Shown: positions 1 through 12,976 of the stretch, one piece after another
How positions within the stretch are numbered: position 1 is the first letter of the stretch
How the letters are laid out: each line of letters opens with the position of its first letter
Origin: Glycine soja
Lineage: Eukaryota; Streptophyta; Magnoliopsida; Fabales; Fabaceae
Direction of reading: 5' to 3'
NCBI RefSeq assembly: GCF_004193775.1
Contig: NC_041019.1
Coordinates: forward strand, 51,807,928 to 51,871,927
Length of the DNA stretch: 64,000 bases
Made by a program: the position numbers and the translations under genes
Notes under the pieces: model-generated
The model's database searches: none
Seen by the model: the letters and a program-made list of their open reading frames with translations, nothing else
Told to the model about the DNA's origin: nothing

Positions 1-3000
1 TTTGAAATCATATGCTCCACCTGCACCATGAAAATATACCGGCAATAGAAGGTAAACATGGAGTTTACCGGCTTGTCACAGTATTAATAAAATTTTCAAA
101 ATTTGCAAAATGATCTCATCTTCATCAACAGTTCAATGTTAATCTCCTTCTCCTTTCTCAGCTTCAAACCTCCTTCTCCTTTCTTTGTTTCTTCCCTTGA
201 TTTCTTAATTTCATGCAAAAAAAAAAAAAAAAAAACCCTTCTATTTCAATTTGCTTGTTCATACCTTCATTAGTTGTTTGTTTTGAAAATTGGGGTTTTC
301 TATGTTTGGGTTAGTGTTCGTGTTCTTGTAGTTTAGATTGTGCCATTTTGCCATAACATTACTCCATGCCCACCAAGTCTTTGATGGTTTGCCTAGGACA
401 CCTTTCTCTAGCACCGTCGTGGCAAATCTCAAGAAGAGGAGGAGTCACTCGGTTCTGTTTTTGAAATGTTCACTATGCTTGTATGGTTGTGACAACCTAA
501 GGCCACTTCAACCAAACTCTTGTTTACACACTTACCAATTTGTATACAATCTTAGAATTCCTTTTTGTTTATGTTTCTCTTCATCTTGGATGCACGTTTG
601 GCATTCTTGCATATGAATACACAGTGCCAGATCATTCACTGCCTTTATTATTTGCTTCGTTGGGTTCTTGGATTCATCATGATAGTGTGGTTCTACATGT
701 AATTATTGGAATTAATCCATTTTGGGACCAAACTATATCAACATAGGAAATTTAATTGGAGATTTGATGTCAAATATTGTAATGGGTCTGGTGAAGCGTT
801 GGGAAAGGGAGAGATAGAAAAGTGGAGAACCCCAATTTTTCAAATAAAAAATTTGCAAATTAACCACGAGTGTTACTTTTAACCAGAGACTAACTTACAT
901 ATTTCATAACTTGTGTTATAGTAAAGTCACCGATATTTAATCTCATGTGTTCAATATTTACCTAATTTATCTGACTGTTTCCTTTTATGATCCGCCAATA
1001 GACCCACTTGCAAGATGATCCACTGTAGAATCAACCTAACTAAAGAACTTCAACGTCCTTTTTAGTTTTCCTAATCCATAAGCACTCAACCTCATATCTG
1101 CTTCCCTTTTAATTCCATATGTTCTACAATGTACTTTATGTTTTAATGTTTCACAAATTCAACCCAAAAGGACCTTCCCCACTTATGTCCTCCCTACTCC
1201 CCCTTTCTTTTTCTTCCCTAGCTATTATATTTTCCACCAATCCAATGCACCCCACTTTAATGAGGCACTCAAGTCAATTATTTGCATAATATATATAGTT
1301 GCAACAGTTAAAAGTTCAACGGCTCAAAACCCTCATGCTTTTCTACCCAATAAATTATCAAATTCATAAATTTAGAGATAAGTGGAAGAAGTAATCACAT
1401 ATATTAATAATAGAGTAAACAATATTGCAAGACTCAGGTACCATGTTCTTGATGAAAGGCCAACTGTCACAAGACAAAACTACAAACAAAATGGCTTTTT
1501 CAAAATCGCATGGTGCATTATGCTGTCTAAGTGCTTTATTTTAGTACATTTTTGTGGCTTTGTCAGGCCACACTACACTGAAATATTTGGATTCTAAAGA
1601 TTCTTGGATGCTTTCTATTTTGTGGTGCCAGGAGAACTAGTTTTTACAATCATTGTGCGCTTTTTTTTTTTCTTCCACCCTGTATAATTATAATAATAAG
1701 TTGTTTTCATATGGTGAATCCTTTAATTTCTTCATCCAATCATGCATTCTTAGCCGAAAAGAAAACTCCAAAAGTGTTATTCTTATCGGCAAAGTCATAC
1801 TCTGATTATCCTTTTCCTACTGTAACAAATTTTCCACGTTTTCTAGTAATTACACAGGGAATACTGGGAGGAGGCTTATAATTCATGTATCTCACGTACA
1901 TATGTACAAGTTCAATTATTTTATTTATCATTGAACTAATAGTTGGTTTAAATAACATACAAAAATCAATTACCCCGTCAAATCATGGTGATATTATATA
2001 AAGTATAAATAACAAATTATTATTTTACCTTTGTCATAAAATTATAATTGATTATTTTTTATCTTAATGTTAATTTAAACACACATAATAGTTCTTTTAC
2101 ATTGATCTAAGTCAAATTGAGTTTTTTAAACTTTGTTAATTAAAAAACATGATTGAAAAATAAAATTTTATCAAAAGTAATCAATCAAATTTTTAAATAA
2201 AAATTAATAATCAAGTCGACAAATATGTCACACACATAAATTGTTAAAGTAAGATTAGTTCATATAATCGATATAAAATATCCTCATAACATGTTATATT
2301 TATTTTTAAAAAATTACTTTATAATTATATACACGAATATAAATATAATATACAAATAAAAATCATTTAATTATAATACATATTGCTATTACGTATGAAT
2401 TGTAAAATTTAACACAAACCATATGAAAATAAACGTAACATGATATATTCTTTTTTGTAAAATTTAGCTGTGTATGTAGTTTCTTGTGGTGGATACTATA
2501 TGTGTGCAGTTAATGTTAATGAATATAAATTTCGTAAGTATGTCATTTGTCAATTCGTATTTGTAATTAATAATGACAATGAAAATATGTGTGAGTGATC
2601 GATATTTTGGGTTTTTGGTTGCATCACTTTATTTATGAGATGTCTCAACAGAAACAAACGTATTATGAAAATATCTTACACATTTGGTCTTACGATAGTT
2701 GAAGTGTCATCTCCATTCTCCAAGCAAGGATCAATACAAAGATTTTTGTGTTACATGAGATAGCTGAAATCTGCTCCAGGTAATTAAGGTACAATGTCCC
2801 ATCCACCTACCCCCCTAAAATGAATCCCAACAAAAAAAAAAGTCCAGTTTTTTCTTCTTCTTTTTTTGTCAATTAATGTTCAGTTTTTTTTTTTCATGTG
2901 ATAGATGTTTGCAATTAATGATAATAAAATTGAAAGAAGAGTATTTTTTTGGGTACACAAATTGAAATACTAGTATTTTTTTATAAATGCATAGTGCATA

Positions 3001-4655
3001 CAATACTACAATGATATTTTTTAACTAAGAGAAATGATATATGTTTAGAACTTAATTTTTTTTGCACTATTGTAAGACATTTTCCCATGTCAAATAATAA
3101 GAAAATATGATTAATATGAATTTTATAATATTTATTGCAAAAAATAACCAAATTTATTATTAGCACATGTCCTAATTTTATTTTCAAGTAATAATAAGTC
3201 TCTGCCCAAAAAGTAATAATAAATCAATAATACTGAATTGACACATGTTTGGATAGGTGGTGGGGTTATTATTGTTTCACTGTGAAAGCAAAGTAATTCT
3301 TTGTTGCTTCTCCATTTTCAATTATTCATAATAAGTTTTGGGACTAAAATTCATTTTGCTTGGCATCCAAACATGTACTTGGATAGCTCTAACTGAGTCA
3401 TGGGGCAAAGTGCCGGAGCTTGGATTCCTCAATTTTGAACGTTAATGTTTCTGTTTGTTTCATTTTCGTGTACCTTCTTTTTTTCGCTTTGTCATTTTGT
3501 TGGAGCCTTCTTTCCCCTGTCCACATGTTTACATGCTGCATCATTTTACGGATGATGTCAAAGATGTCTGTTATTACAAATGTTAGTTAATAAAATAAAA
3601 AGTATTTATCACAATAAGAACATAAATATTTTTTGCTATTATTTTTCTAGAGAAATGGACCATATATATGTTTTCCCTGTGTAATTTTTTTTTAGTACGT
3701 GACCATTAATCTCTTATTTTTATAAATTAAAGTACTTTATGCAAATAATTTAAAATGCTTGATGAAATATAATAAATATCCCATAATTAATATCTCCACG
3801 TGAGTAGATGAACTAGTAGAAAGTTGTCCTAATTTAATTGATAGTTTTAAGTTAAAATATTAATAGACATTCATTTTAAATATAAAAGTTTTCATACAAT
3901 CAATTAATGAAAAACATTTTTAGTGAAATTGTTAAGGAAATTGATTAATTATCATAAAAAATTTATATATATATAGTTGCAATTACATAATAATGTTAAG
4001 AAAATTTTAGAACATTAATACATATATTATTTATTTAAGGAAAATTTATTTGACTTACATCTAAATAGGATAATTTTTTCTCTTGGGTTAGAGATTGTCT
4101 TTCAATTTGCTGAGGCATAGACTAATTATGCTAGCAGTGTGTGGCTATTATTAATTCAAAAAAATTTTACACACGAAAAAAAACGCATCAATCCTATGAA
4201 TTACTCTAAATAGGATATGTCAAACTAAAGAACAATTCAATAATTTAATGTATTTAGAGTATTTACTATTTAATAAAATATTTATTTTTCATTTAAAATC
4301 ATATGTATATTTTATGAGATGTAATAATATTTGAGTTAAATAAAATTCTTCTTTTATTTAATCAAGAGATATCTAAAGATGTACAGCATTTCTTACTTCA
4401 GATTCAACTAACTCTCTCCTAGCATATTAGTCATTTTTGGAATAAAATTCTTCTTCTAGGAACAATAAAGTGTTAACCTTGATTTTAAGTGTTCTTATAG
4501 TATTTTCTTGAGTAGTTGATTGATTACTAAATGAATAAAATATTATGTATACTTATTATCTTACTTAAATTTTTTAATACAATATAAAAAAATAGGAAAA
4601 GAACAAAAATATAACGTTCCCCTCACCTGATCTGTTCTTGAGCAATGTATTATTG
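1..4655. other. Intergenic DNA upstream of the kinase gene
   Basis: No gene could be supported here. The stretch is AT-rich, with an A-run of about 18 near 216-235 and many short homopolymers. Small open frames near 340-750 and 1380-1600 have no family signature. A short MITE-like inverted repeat at 3243-3376 is listed separately. The last few hundred bases presumably contain the kinase promoter. Confidence 0.6.
3243..3376. mobile_element. Small MITE-like inverted repeat
   Basis: The 12-mer ACATGTTTGGAT at 3243-3254 reappears as its exact reverse complement at 3365-3376. The interior also pairs partly (GAAAGCAAAG against CTTTGTTGCTTC). A 134-bp non-coding sequence with terminal inverted repeats fits a MITE. 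No clear target duplication was found, so the superfamily is left open. Confidence 0.4.
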
Positions 4656-4977
4656 TATAAGAAAGAAAACAAAAACAACAGGCAGATTTGCTCCACACTC
4701 TTTGCTGGCCTCTCCTCTCAACCTTCTCTCTCTTACATACTTTTCTTCATAGTGCTAAATTTTCTATTCATCTCACATTCTCACTCTCCTCAATTCTTTT
4801 TCTTTTCTCTTCTCTCTTCTTCAACTTCATTCAAAACTTTCACCTTTCTCTCTCTTCACAAACGGTGCCGGAAAAGTCCATTCTTTTTCTCAATTCCCCG
4901 GCAAAACAAATGCGACCCACTTTCTAGAACCTCGCCGTGTGCCGGAAAGTTCACTCCTTTCTCACTTTTCCGCAGCA
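4656..4977 (+). promoter_or_regulatory. Putative TATA box, CT-rich 5' leader and uORF of the kinase gene
   Basis: TATAAG at 4656-4661 is a possible TATA element. It is followed by a pyrimidine-rich tract from about 4700 to 4870, typical of plant 5' leaders. A five-codon upstream ORF (ATG 4910, stop 4925-4927, peptide MRPTF) ends 50 nt before the main ATG at 4978. The transcription start cannot be read from sequence, so it is inferred that the uORF lies in the mRNA. Confidence 0.35.
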
Positions 4978-7900
4978 ATGTCAATCTTCGACGGAGCTTT
5001 CATGAACACGCAACTCTCCAAGCACACTTCGATCTTCGGCCTCCGTCTCTGGGTCGTGATCGGAATTCTCATCGGAGTCTTCATCGTCTTCACGCTCTTC
5101 CTCCTCTCCCTCTGCCTTGTCTCTCGCCGGAACCGCCGCCGCTCCGGCGCAGGCACCGGCTACAAGGTCGCCGGAGGCGCCGACGCGGCGAAGGACATCC
5201 ACACGATCGTGCACCTTCCCGGGCCCCACATGCTCCGGCCTCCGGCGCCGGAGATCCACGTGGAGATGGGGAAGAAGACGGAGCACCGGGTGGTGGTGCA
5301 GTGCGATAGGGTTTCAAGTGAGGAGAGTAAGGTCACGGTGGGGAGTGGGTGTGAAACGACGTCGTCTTTTGGAAGTGGGAGTGTTGGTGGGCCTGGGCCT
5401 GGGCTTGGGCCTGAGGTTTCACATCTTGGGTGGGGGAGGTGGTACACTCTGAGGGAGCTTGAGGATGCCACTGGAGGGTTGAGTCCTGAAAATGTGGTTG
5501 GTGAAGGTGGCTATGGCATTGTCTATCATGGGGTACTCAATGATGGTACCAAAATTGCTGTCAAGAACCTCTTGAATAACAAGTAAGTCTTTTTTTTCCT
5601 TTCAATTTTCTCTTAATATGCTTGGTTTTCACATGAATTTAGTGATGTCAAATTGAGTTTAATATGCATGACTAAGTTTTTGAGTAAATAGTGTATGCTC
5701 TCAAGGTGTAAAAGATTTTTATACCGTCATCCAATCACAAACTGATCATGCATGATAAGCTGATAAGTTTATTGACTTTTATAATAACTATCTTAAAAGT
5801 GATATCATCGATGGTTTCTTATTGATTGGTAGTATAAAAACCGAGTTCAATTTCTATAAATTATCTGTTACACTATCAATCAAGAAGAAATTATCGTTGA
5901 TATGAGTTTTAAGGTAGTTATTATTAAGTCAACCAAATTACCATATATGGTGATTTTGTAATTTGATGACAGTGTAAATGACATTATATTGTGAGTGTAT
6001 GTATTATTTATTGTAACAAGTTAGCTACACTACCGTTCCTTTTCAATTAGTCTTTGTTGCAAGTTTGATTTTGGAGTGGTCTTCAAAAATATCAAGAAAA
6101 ATGAACTTCTAGTTTATTTGTGTATTATTGATAACTTTTTCTGTTGAGTCTGTATCCTTTTCTGTTATTGATGTTGTGTGATGAGTGTCCAAATATTTCT
6201 TTCTCACGGATGAGATGCAATTTCAACCTTGTATGAGCTGGCTTTTCTTAATTTGGTTCACAGATGATGAAAAATTGGTTTATGATATTTTGACCTTGTG
6301 TTGCCCGTTGATATTGTGAATCTGGGGAAGGACAATGCAAATGGTTTGTTTTTTGTTGCGTCCTACTTGGTTGGCAACAAGTTTTATAAACTTTTTGCTT
6401 GAAATACTAGTTGTAAATATTCAGCTGCCTCTAGTATAATTGAAATGATTTAGACATGTTGTTTGTTATTCTCTTCAATGATTGTCCTGGTGGCAACCAA
6501 CTGTATTTATCCTTTGCAGTGATATCTGCTTTTTGTTGTAGGGCACTGTTTGCTTCTTTTACTTTAAATAGTGTTTCTACTTTTTAACTTTTGTGTGTGT
6601 GTGTTATCCTTGTCTGGTATTTTTAGAAGTTATCCTTTAAGTGAGTCACTCATGTGAAGAAAAGAATAATTTTTCTTTTGATCTCCTTGTTCCTATACTA
6701 CTGAATTGATAATGTTTCATTTATTAGGAGTTTTTCACTCTTATTTATATCATTTGATTTTTCTGTCACTTCTCTTATTTGATTATTTCATGTTGCTATC
6801 TAGTGAAGTTTTCCCGGTCCTGGTCTTGTATTTGTCTTCCTCAGAAATAAATACCTCATGTTTAACTTATTTTCAGGGGACAAGCTGAGAAAGAATTTAA
6901 AGTAGAGGTAGAAGCAATTGGTCGAGTGCGACACAAAAATCTTGTTAGGTTGCTTGGATACTGTGTCGAGGGAGCCTACAGGTATTGATTTCTTCTCTTA
7001 AAAACTAAAAAGAAAAAAATTGATGCTATCAATTTTGTTCGGTTTGACAAGATGTAAGATTTGAAGTGTGGCACTGTTTTCACAGGATGCTTGTGTATGA
7101 GTATGTAGACAATGGCAATCTAGAACAATGGCTGCATGGGGATGTTGGAGCTGTAAGCCCTTTGACATGGAACATACGGATGAACATTATATTGGGAACA
7201 GCAAGAGGGTACCGTATTTGTGATTAATCTTCATACAGTGGAATCTATGATGATGCTTGATTGTTTTGATCACTGTACTTTTTGTTTGTCTTTTCAGATT
7301 GGCCTATCTTCATGAGGGTCTTGAACCAAAAGTTGTCCACCGAGATGTGAAATCAAGTAACATACTCATTGATCGCCAATGGAACTCCAAGGTTTCTGAT
7401 TTTGGGCTTGCTAAGCTTTTATGTTCTGAGAATAGTTATGTCACAACTCGAGTGATGGGAACATTTGGGTTAGTATGATTAAGCTAAGCATTATCCTATC
7501 TCTCTCTTACCAAATTATAATTAGTTTTAAGTTCCTGTATGATTGCAATGTGTAAGTGGTTCCAAATTTTTAAAGGTAAAATGATATTGATTCTCTCCTT
7601 TTTCTTTTTCTGTAGTTATGTTGCACCAGAATATGCATGCACCGGAATGCTAACTGAGAAGAGTGATATTTATAGCTTTGGGATACTTATCATGGAGATA
7701 ATTACCGGAAGAAGCCCTGTTGATTATAGTAGACCACAAGGAGAGGTTAGAGGCCCTCGCCAATAAAAGACCATAGTTAACATTTATGCTATCTTCTCTC
7801 TTTTTTGGGCTAACTATGCATGTTGGAACAATTACAGGTTAATTTAATAGAATGGTTGAAGACTATGGTTGGGAATCGAAAATCTGAGGAAGTAGTTGAT

Positions 7901-8265
7901 CCTAAGCTCCCTGAGATGCCATCTTCAAAGGCTCTTAAACGCGCTTTGTTGATTGCTCTTCGGTGTGTTGATCCTGATGCAACCAAGAGGCCTAAAATGG
8001 GACATGTGATCCACATGCTTGAAGCAGATGACCTGTTATTCCATACTGTATGTTCTTTTTACCTTCTTATACTTTATACATTATATTTGATTGGAATAAA
8101 AACATTGCTATGAAGTGATACTCACTTTCTTTTCTATAGGAACAAAGAACTGAGGGAGAGTCTTCCCGTTCCTATCAAAGTGAGCAAAGGGACTCAAATT
8201 TAGATAAGAGAAGAGATGGAGGTGCCATTGATAAAAGTGAAGATGCTAGTACTAGATGGAGATGA
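4978..8265 (+). CDS. Receptor-like cytoplasmic serine/threonine kinase, At1g01540/At4g01330 type
   Basis: Seven exons by GT-AG junctions: 4978-5582, 6877-6981, 7086-7208, 7298-7468, 7616-7745, 7838-8047, 8140-8265. They sum to 1470 nt, giving 489 aa in one frame. Residues 1-20 are short and extracytoplasmic-like, and a hydrophobic span at about 22-48 is followed by a basic stop-transfer (RRNRRR), suggesting a membrane anchor with the kinase inside. A low-complexity Gly/Ser/Pro linker follows. The kinase domain runs from about 170 to 450: glycine loop GEGGYGIV at 175-182, ATP lysine K196, HRDVK with D294, DFG D312, APE at 338-340. There is no large ectodomain. The N-terminus (MSIFDGAF, then [15 protein letters not shown]) closely matches the At1g01540 family, which fixes the ATG at 4978 over an upstream in-frame GTG at 4939. 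Family membership is firm; the ligand or partner is unknown. Intron 1 (1.3 kb) carries two MITEs. Confidence 0.93.
5711..5990. mobile_element. Two MITE copies in inverted orientation inside kinase intron 1
   Basis: Copy A (about 5711-5845) has terminal inverted repeats (TATACCGTCATCCAATCACA against GATTGGTAGTATAAAA). Copy B (about 5858-5990) has the same type of ends (TTACACTATCAATCAA against TTTGATGACAGTGTAAAT) and is reversed relative to A. The stretch 5774-5843 pairs with 5860-5929 across a loop of about 20 nt. A third relative lies at 47866-47992. Non-coding, high copy number by inference only. Confidence 0.6.
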
Positions 8266-9383
8266 TAACAAGCTGATAATTTAATGGAACTACGTGCTTA
8301 TTTTTTGGTCTCTATTAGTTTGCCAATTCTTGTGTGTAGGTTAATTTAAAAAAATGATAGTATCTTTTTTTCTCTCTTTATTATATAGTTTTCCATTGTT
8401 GTTATCAGCCCCAGCTTGGGATTCATATTCAAGTGTATACTCTGATTCGTTATTATAAAAATAAAAATATTTATGACTATCTGTTCACAGGACAATGTTA
8501 GATAAGAATTAAAGAAAAAGGGTACCTTCAATAAAATTGAGTAAGTTTCCTTAGGCTCATACATTTTTGGATTTTTGTAATTATCATGGACCCATCATAA
8601 GATGGTTGGGTTGCTTGGCATTTTGAGTGTAAAACTGGTGTCCCCACTTTAATATGCTCAACTCATTGAACAGACCCACAATCCAGCTATCTAGAAAGCA
8701 ATTAGATTGCACCATCATTGCCAACTCCCCATAGTTGGATGCTTGTGGTAAATGGACCTGTTCTCATTGCCGGCTATAACCATTATGAAATATCAACATT
8801 TGTCAGCTACTTTTTGTCACTTTGGCTTATAGATTACTCCATTGTACAAGCAGGCAATGAAATAGTAGCACAAGGGAAGGCTCCTTGGATTTGGTTATTG
8901 GCTTAGGCTGTGCTATCAAAACTAATACAAACTTTATCCATAGAGGCTCAATAGCCTGAACTGACTAGAAAATAATACATTCTTCTTGTACATCATTGCA
9001 TATTTGCTTTCTCCAATCTCTTGTTAGTTTCTTATATTGCACCAAGTCCTATAATAGAACCAACCCCTCATAAAGGCACCAAGTGCAAACATCTCTTCCA
9101 TGTTACTCTACCAGTTCACTCATGTACTTTTTACCTTTACCTTTGTTTTGGACCAAAATTTTCAGCAAACTACAAAGTTCAAACAATTTGAGTAGGCCAT
9201 TACAACCTTTGGAGACCTAGCTTGATCATGTGCATATCTGTACTTTAGGGGCCTGATGTCGGCTTGGGTAAGAATCACCGTAGCTGTCAAAAGAGCCAGA
9301 AAAGCATGAGATTCTTAGACAGTGTAAACAAATGGACCAAATGCAAAGAAGGCAGTGTAAAATAATATTCTTATATATAAGAG

Positions 9384-9537
9384 GAGTACTAGTAACATAT
9401 TTTTTTTTATTGATTAAAATCTATTAAAAATTACGAAATCATGATTAAATAAGAAATGAGATTCACATAATTTCATGATTTTTAATAAATTTCAATAAAT
9501 AAAAAAGTGTATTAAAAAAGAGTAGAGTGTACTATTA
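9384..9537. mobile_element. Stem-loop MITE
   Basis: The left arm (TTTATTGATTAAAATCTATT, continuing to about 9445) pairs with a right arm at about 9466-9510, and the outer ends AGTACTAGTA and GTACTATTA are also complementary in part. The sequence is about 150 bp, non-coding and AT-rich, consistent with a MITE. A related half-element appears near 34605-34660. Confidence 0.5.
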
Positions 9538-12500
9538 GCCTTTCAGTTTCTATATTACACTAATCTATGTGTAACATACTAGAATTGAATGGTCGCGGTG
9601 TGAGACAGTGTGCTTATTCTACCCCACCTTATGCCTACCACGTGATGCTTCCAGTATTGATAAGCATAAGCTCATCTAGTATATACTTTTCTCTTTTTAT
9701 AGAAAAAACCATTTATTTTAATAACCTTTTATGCAATAATGTTTGTTTTGATGTTGGCTCAGTACACCCAAATGGAGAAACTGTAATAGGGAACTGTGGA
9801 GCAAACAATTTTTAATTGCCAGCACACGAATAACAAACACACTCATGGTTCTATTATTTTCATGTTTGAAATCCTATATATGATAATGCTAAGTTAATTG
9901 TTTGTTGATTACCGACGCATATTAATTAGTTAATGAACTAATAACATGTATTTTGTTATAAAAACAAAATGTTATATTAATTAGTAAGCAATGGATACAC
10001 GTTGTTAATCTTACTCATCTTCTTGACCTGAAAGTTATGTGTAAGATATTATATTTAGAAGAAACATTTCCCAATCTCATTCTTTCTGTATATTCGTTGC
10101 TCTGTTATGATGTTTCTTGATTGGCTTATCATTTACATAACCTTTCAAGCATAAAAAGGGCAAAGTGGCAAACTAAATGTACTAATAAATATTGGTAGCA
10201 TATGGTTTAGAGAGAAACACCATTATTTGGTGAATAATCTTGGGGCAGCGTGGAATATACAATTGAAACTTGGTTATTCCTAAAAAAAAATTAAAAATGC
10301 CAACCCTTGTTTGAACTTTGAAGTGTTGCAATTTGCTGACAAATTCATTCATTGTCATGTTGAAAGAGCGTGCACTCATGTCATGTGATGTTTTAATGGA
10401 TCGTTAACGTATTGTCTTTTCTGGTAGGCCATGTACTATTAACTACTAACATTTTGCCATATGCCTTGAAAATGTCTTCCTATTAGAAGTGGGAGGTTTT
10501 TCTACTAAAGATGCTGAAAACAAATATCTAAAAAAATTGAAAATGGTTTTTTTAAAACTATTTTTCGAAATGCATCTTAATTGAATCACGTGGTAATAAT
10601 AGATATAATAATTTGAAATCTTTTTACAACATATTACAAATCTTTTAATTTATTAAACAAGAAAAAAATGAAATACAATCTATGTTTTTAAAATATTAAA
10701 TGTATTTAATTTTTTTTATGTAATACTTATTTCATAGAATATTAGTGGGATAGGTAGAAGGATATAAGATGATTGTGACAAATTTAGTAGATAAACTAGC
10801 TAAAAATTAAAAATCTAGCTGAATATTTATAGTTGATAAATGATAAGCTAGTTAATTAAATTAAAAAGCGTTTAACAAAATTATAAAAAGGCATTTATTT
10901 ACTTGGTCATAACTTGAAAGTTGAAATAAGATAAGCTGGTAACTATATATATCTTCAAATACTTATCACTTTTATATTTTAATTGTTTTAAAAGAATTTA
11001 TCATCTTTTTTTCAAAAGTAAAATATCCTCCTAATCAAAAGTCATAGAGACATGTAAGTGAGTTGTCTCTTCCAATAAAATCTTCTATATACGTAAATCA
11101 TGAAATCCAATCCTTACCAGCATGTTTAAAGAACCCAACAATTTATTAATTGTGCTGGATAAATTTTAGGATACTATTTTTATTGTAAACTTTTTTATTA
11201 AATGAAATGAGATAATATGGATAAATTTATATTATAATTTTAATGATTTTATATTATAGAGAAACGTTTGGCAAGAGAGTAGAGACAGAGAGTATTAGGT
11301 GTTTCCGAAGATAATAAAGATAGATGAAGAATTCAAATAAGCATGATCATTGCCATCCTTAAATCCTGTTATTTGTGGTGTTTGTTATTAACAGATTGTG
11401 CATGATGATTCAATGTTTTGTGCGGGGAAAATTCTGAAGTCATAGGGCGTTGGCCTATGGTCATGTGAAATAATTGGGTTTAGTAATAACATTACCAGCG
11501 TTTGCTTTATTTTACTTACATTGGCCTAAGTAGGCTTATAGAGCCCAAAACAAATATTTTGTTAAAATAAAAAAATAATACAATCTATTGATTTTTTGGT
11601 ATAAATCAGAAGTATCAAACCTAATTCTACTATAAGCAAATAAAATATCATCATTATAGACTATAAAACTCATAATTCAAACTCAAAATACTAATCAAAT
11701 TAAAATAATTTTAAATCAGTTGATTTATGCATAAACTCAGTGACACAGTTCATTCATTAAATTTAATCACATATTTTAACTTTTGTCTCATATTTCATCA
11801 TTATATCTTGTATTAAAAAAAATCATCAAATTCATATCAAAAGTTATTAATTTTGTTATAATAAGTATTAATTAATCAGACCTGGGAACACATTACATTA
11901 AATAGCGCAAGCGAATAATTGACTGTGTACTAAATATGATTTCTTTACAAAGATTGTGTTGAATTGATAAAAAAAGTTTGAGAAAAATTGAAAAAAAATA
12001 TTTAACAAAAGTAGAACTAGTTGAGGGACATTAATTATTATGTTATATGGTTTTTATATGCTGGACATGCCTTTACGTGTTATAGTTCTATGAATATTAA
12101 ACCTTCAAGTTGAATTATGTATGTGTGTAACATCTTTTTTCTAAAATTCTTGGGAGAACATGTTCGCACACGTGGTTAGCTGTTCATATTCATTTGGCAC
12201 TAGAGTAGTGGGAATGCCAAGTGTTTTCTGCATTTAAACAAAAATTTATAAAGTTTCTTGCAATCAAACATAATTGATCACAAAGCGATGCCATCAAGAA
12301 ACTACTATTCGATATACTCATTCATTCATTTATCATCATATGATCGTTAATAAAAAGGAAAAGAAAAGAAAACGAGAAGATAGCATGACGTGTGGTTCTT
12401 TTCATGCATATTTGGTAGAAAGGGATTAATGCCTTTCTTTTGAGCTATTATAGTGATGGGGGTATTTGATCTTTTTGAGGGAAAAAGGTTTTGTGTTCCA

Positions 12501-12904
12501 TGCCTAATTCTGTTCATGCCAACTATTAACGCTTATCTTCTAAGGTGTACCACGTTTCAAAACATGAGTGCTTGTTTTGGCTTAAATGCTCCAAATTAAG
12601 GTGCTTTTTTTCTACTCATCTTTGCTTAGAGGTGGAGATAAGGAGACAACCTTACTAAGGGGAGCAAGGAATATTAGAACACCCTGTTTGGGAAAGGATC
12701 ATGTATGTTTGTGGACAAAGATGACACAGGGCCAAGATTGTTGTTTCCGGGAAATATAGAAAGGGACAACATTTCTCAAAAAGGGAGTGTAACTGTAAAT
12801 TTCTTATCTTAAATGATAATAATATGTATCATAAGGAATCTTCTTAAAAGAAAGCTAAAGTTGTTTGAAAAAAAAAAAAGAAAAATAGTTATATGCTTGT
12901 ACCT

Positions 12905-12976
12905 AAAAAGTAAGTTGATAACTGGCATAAAAAGTAAGTTGATAACTGGCATAAAAAGTAAGTTGATAACTGGCAT
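12905..12976 (+). repeat. Perfect 24-bp tandem repeat, three copies
   Basis: Three identical adjacent copies of a 24-bp unit (AAAAAGTAAGTTGATAACTG followed by GCAT) occupy 12905-12928, 12929-12952 and 12953-12976. The perfect identity implies recent expansion. No coding or regulatory role is visible. Confidence 0.95.

Noticed and set aside
338..746. Overlapping open frames with a PPR-like HAHQVFDGLPR string
   Set aside because: Only one short string resembles a pentatricopeptide repeat; neighbouring frames carry no further repeats and the region is interrupted by stops.
4939..4977. Upstream in-frame GTG as start of the kinase
   Set aside because: Plant genes start at ATG, and the family N-terminus begins at the ATG at 4978.
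4962..5471. Long minus-strand and alternative-frame ORFs over kinase exon 1
   Set aside because: They are shadows of a GC-rich coding exon; the plus-strand frame carries the conserved family sequence and splices correctly.
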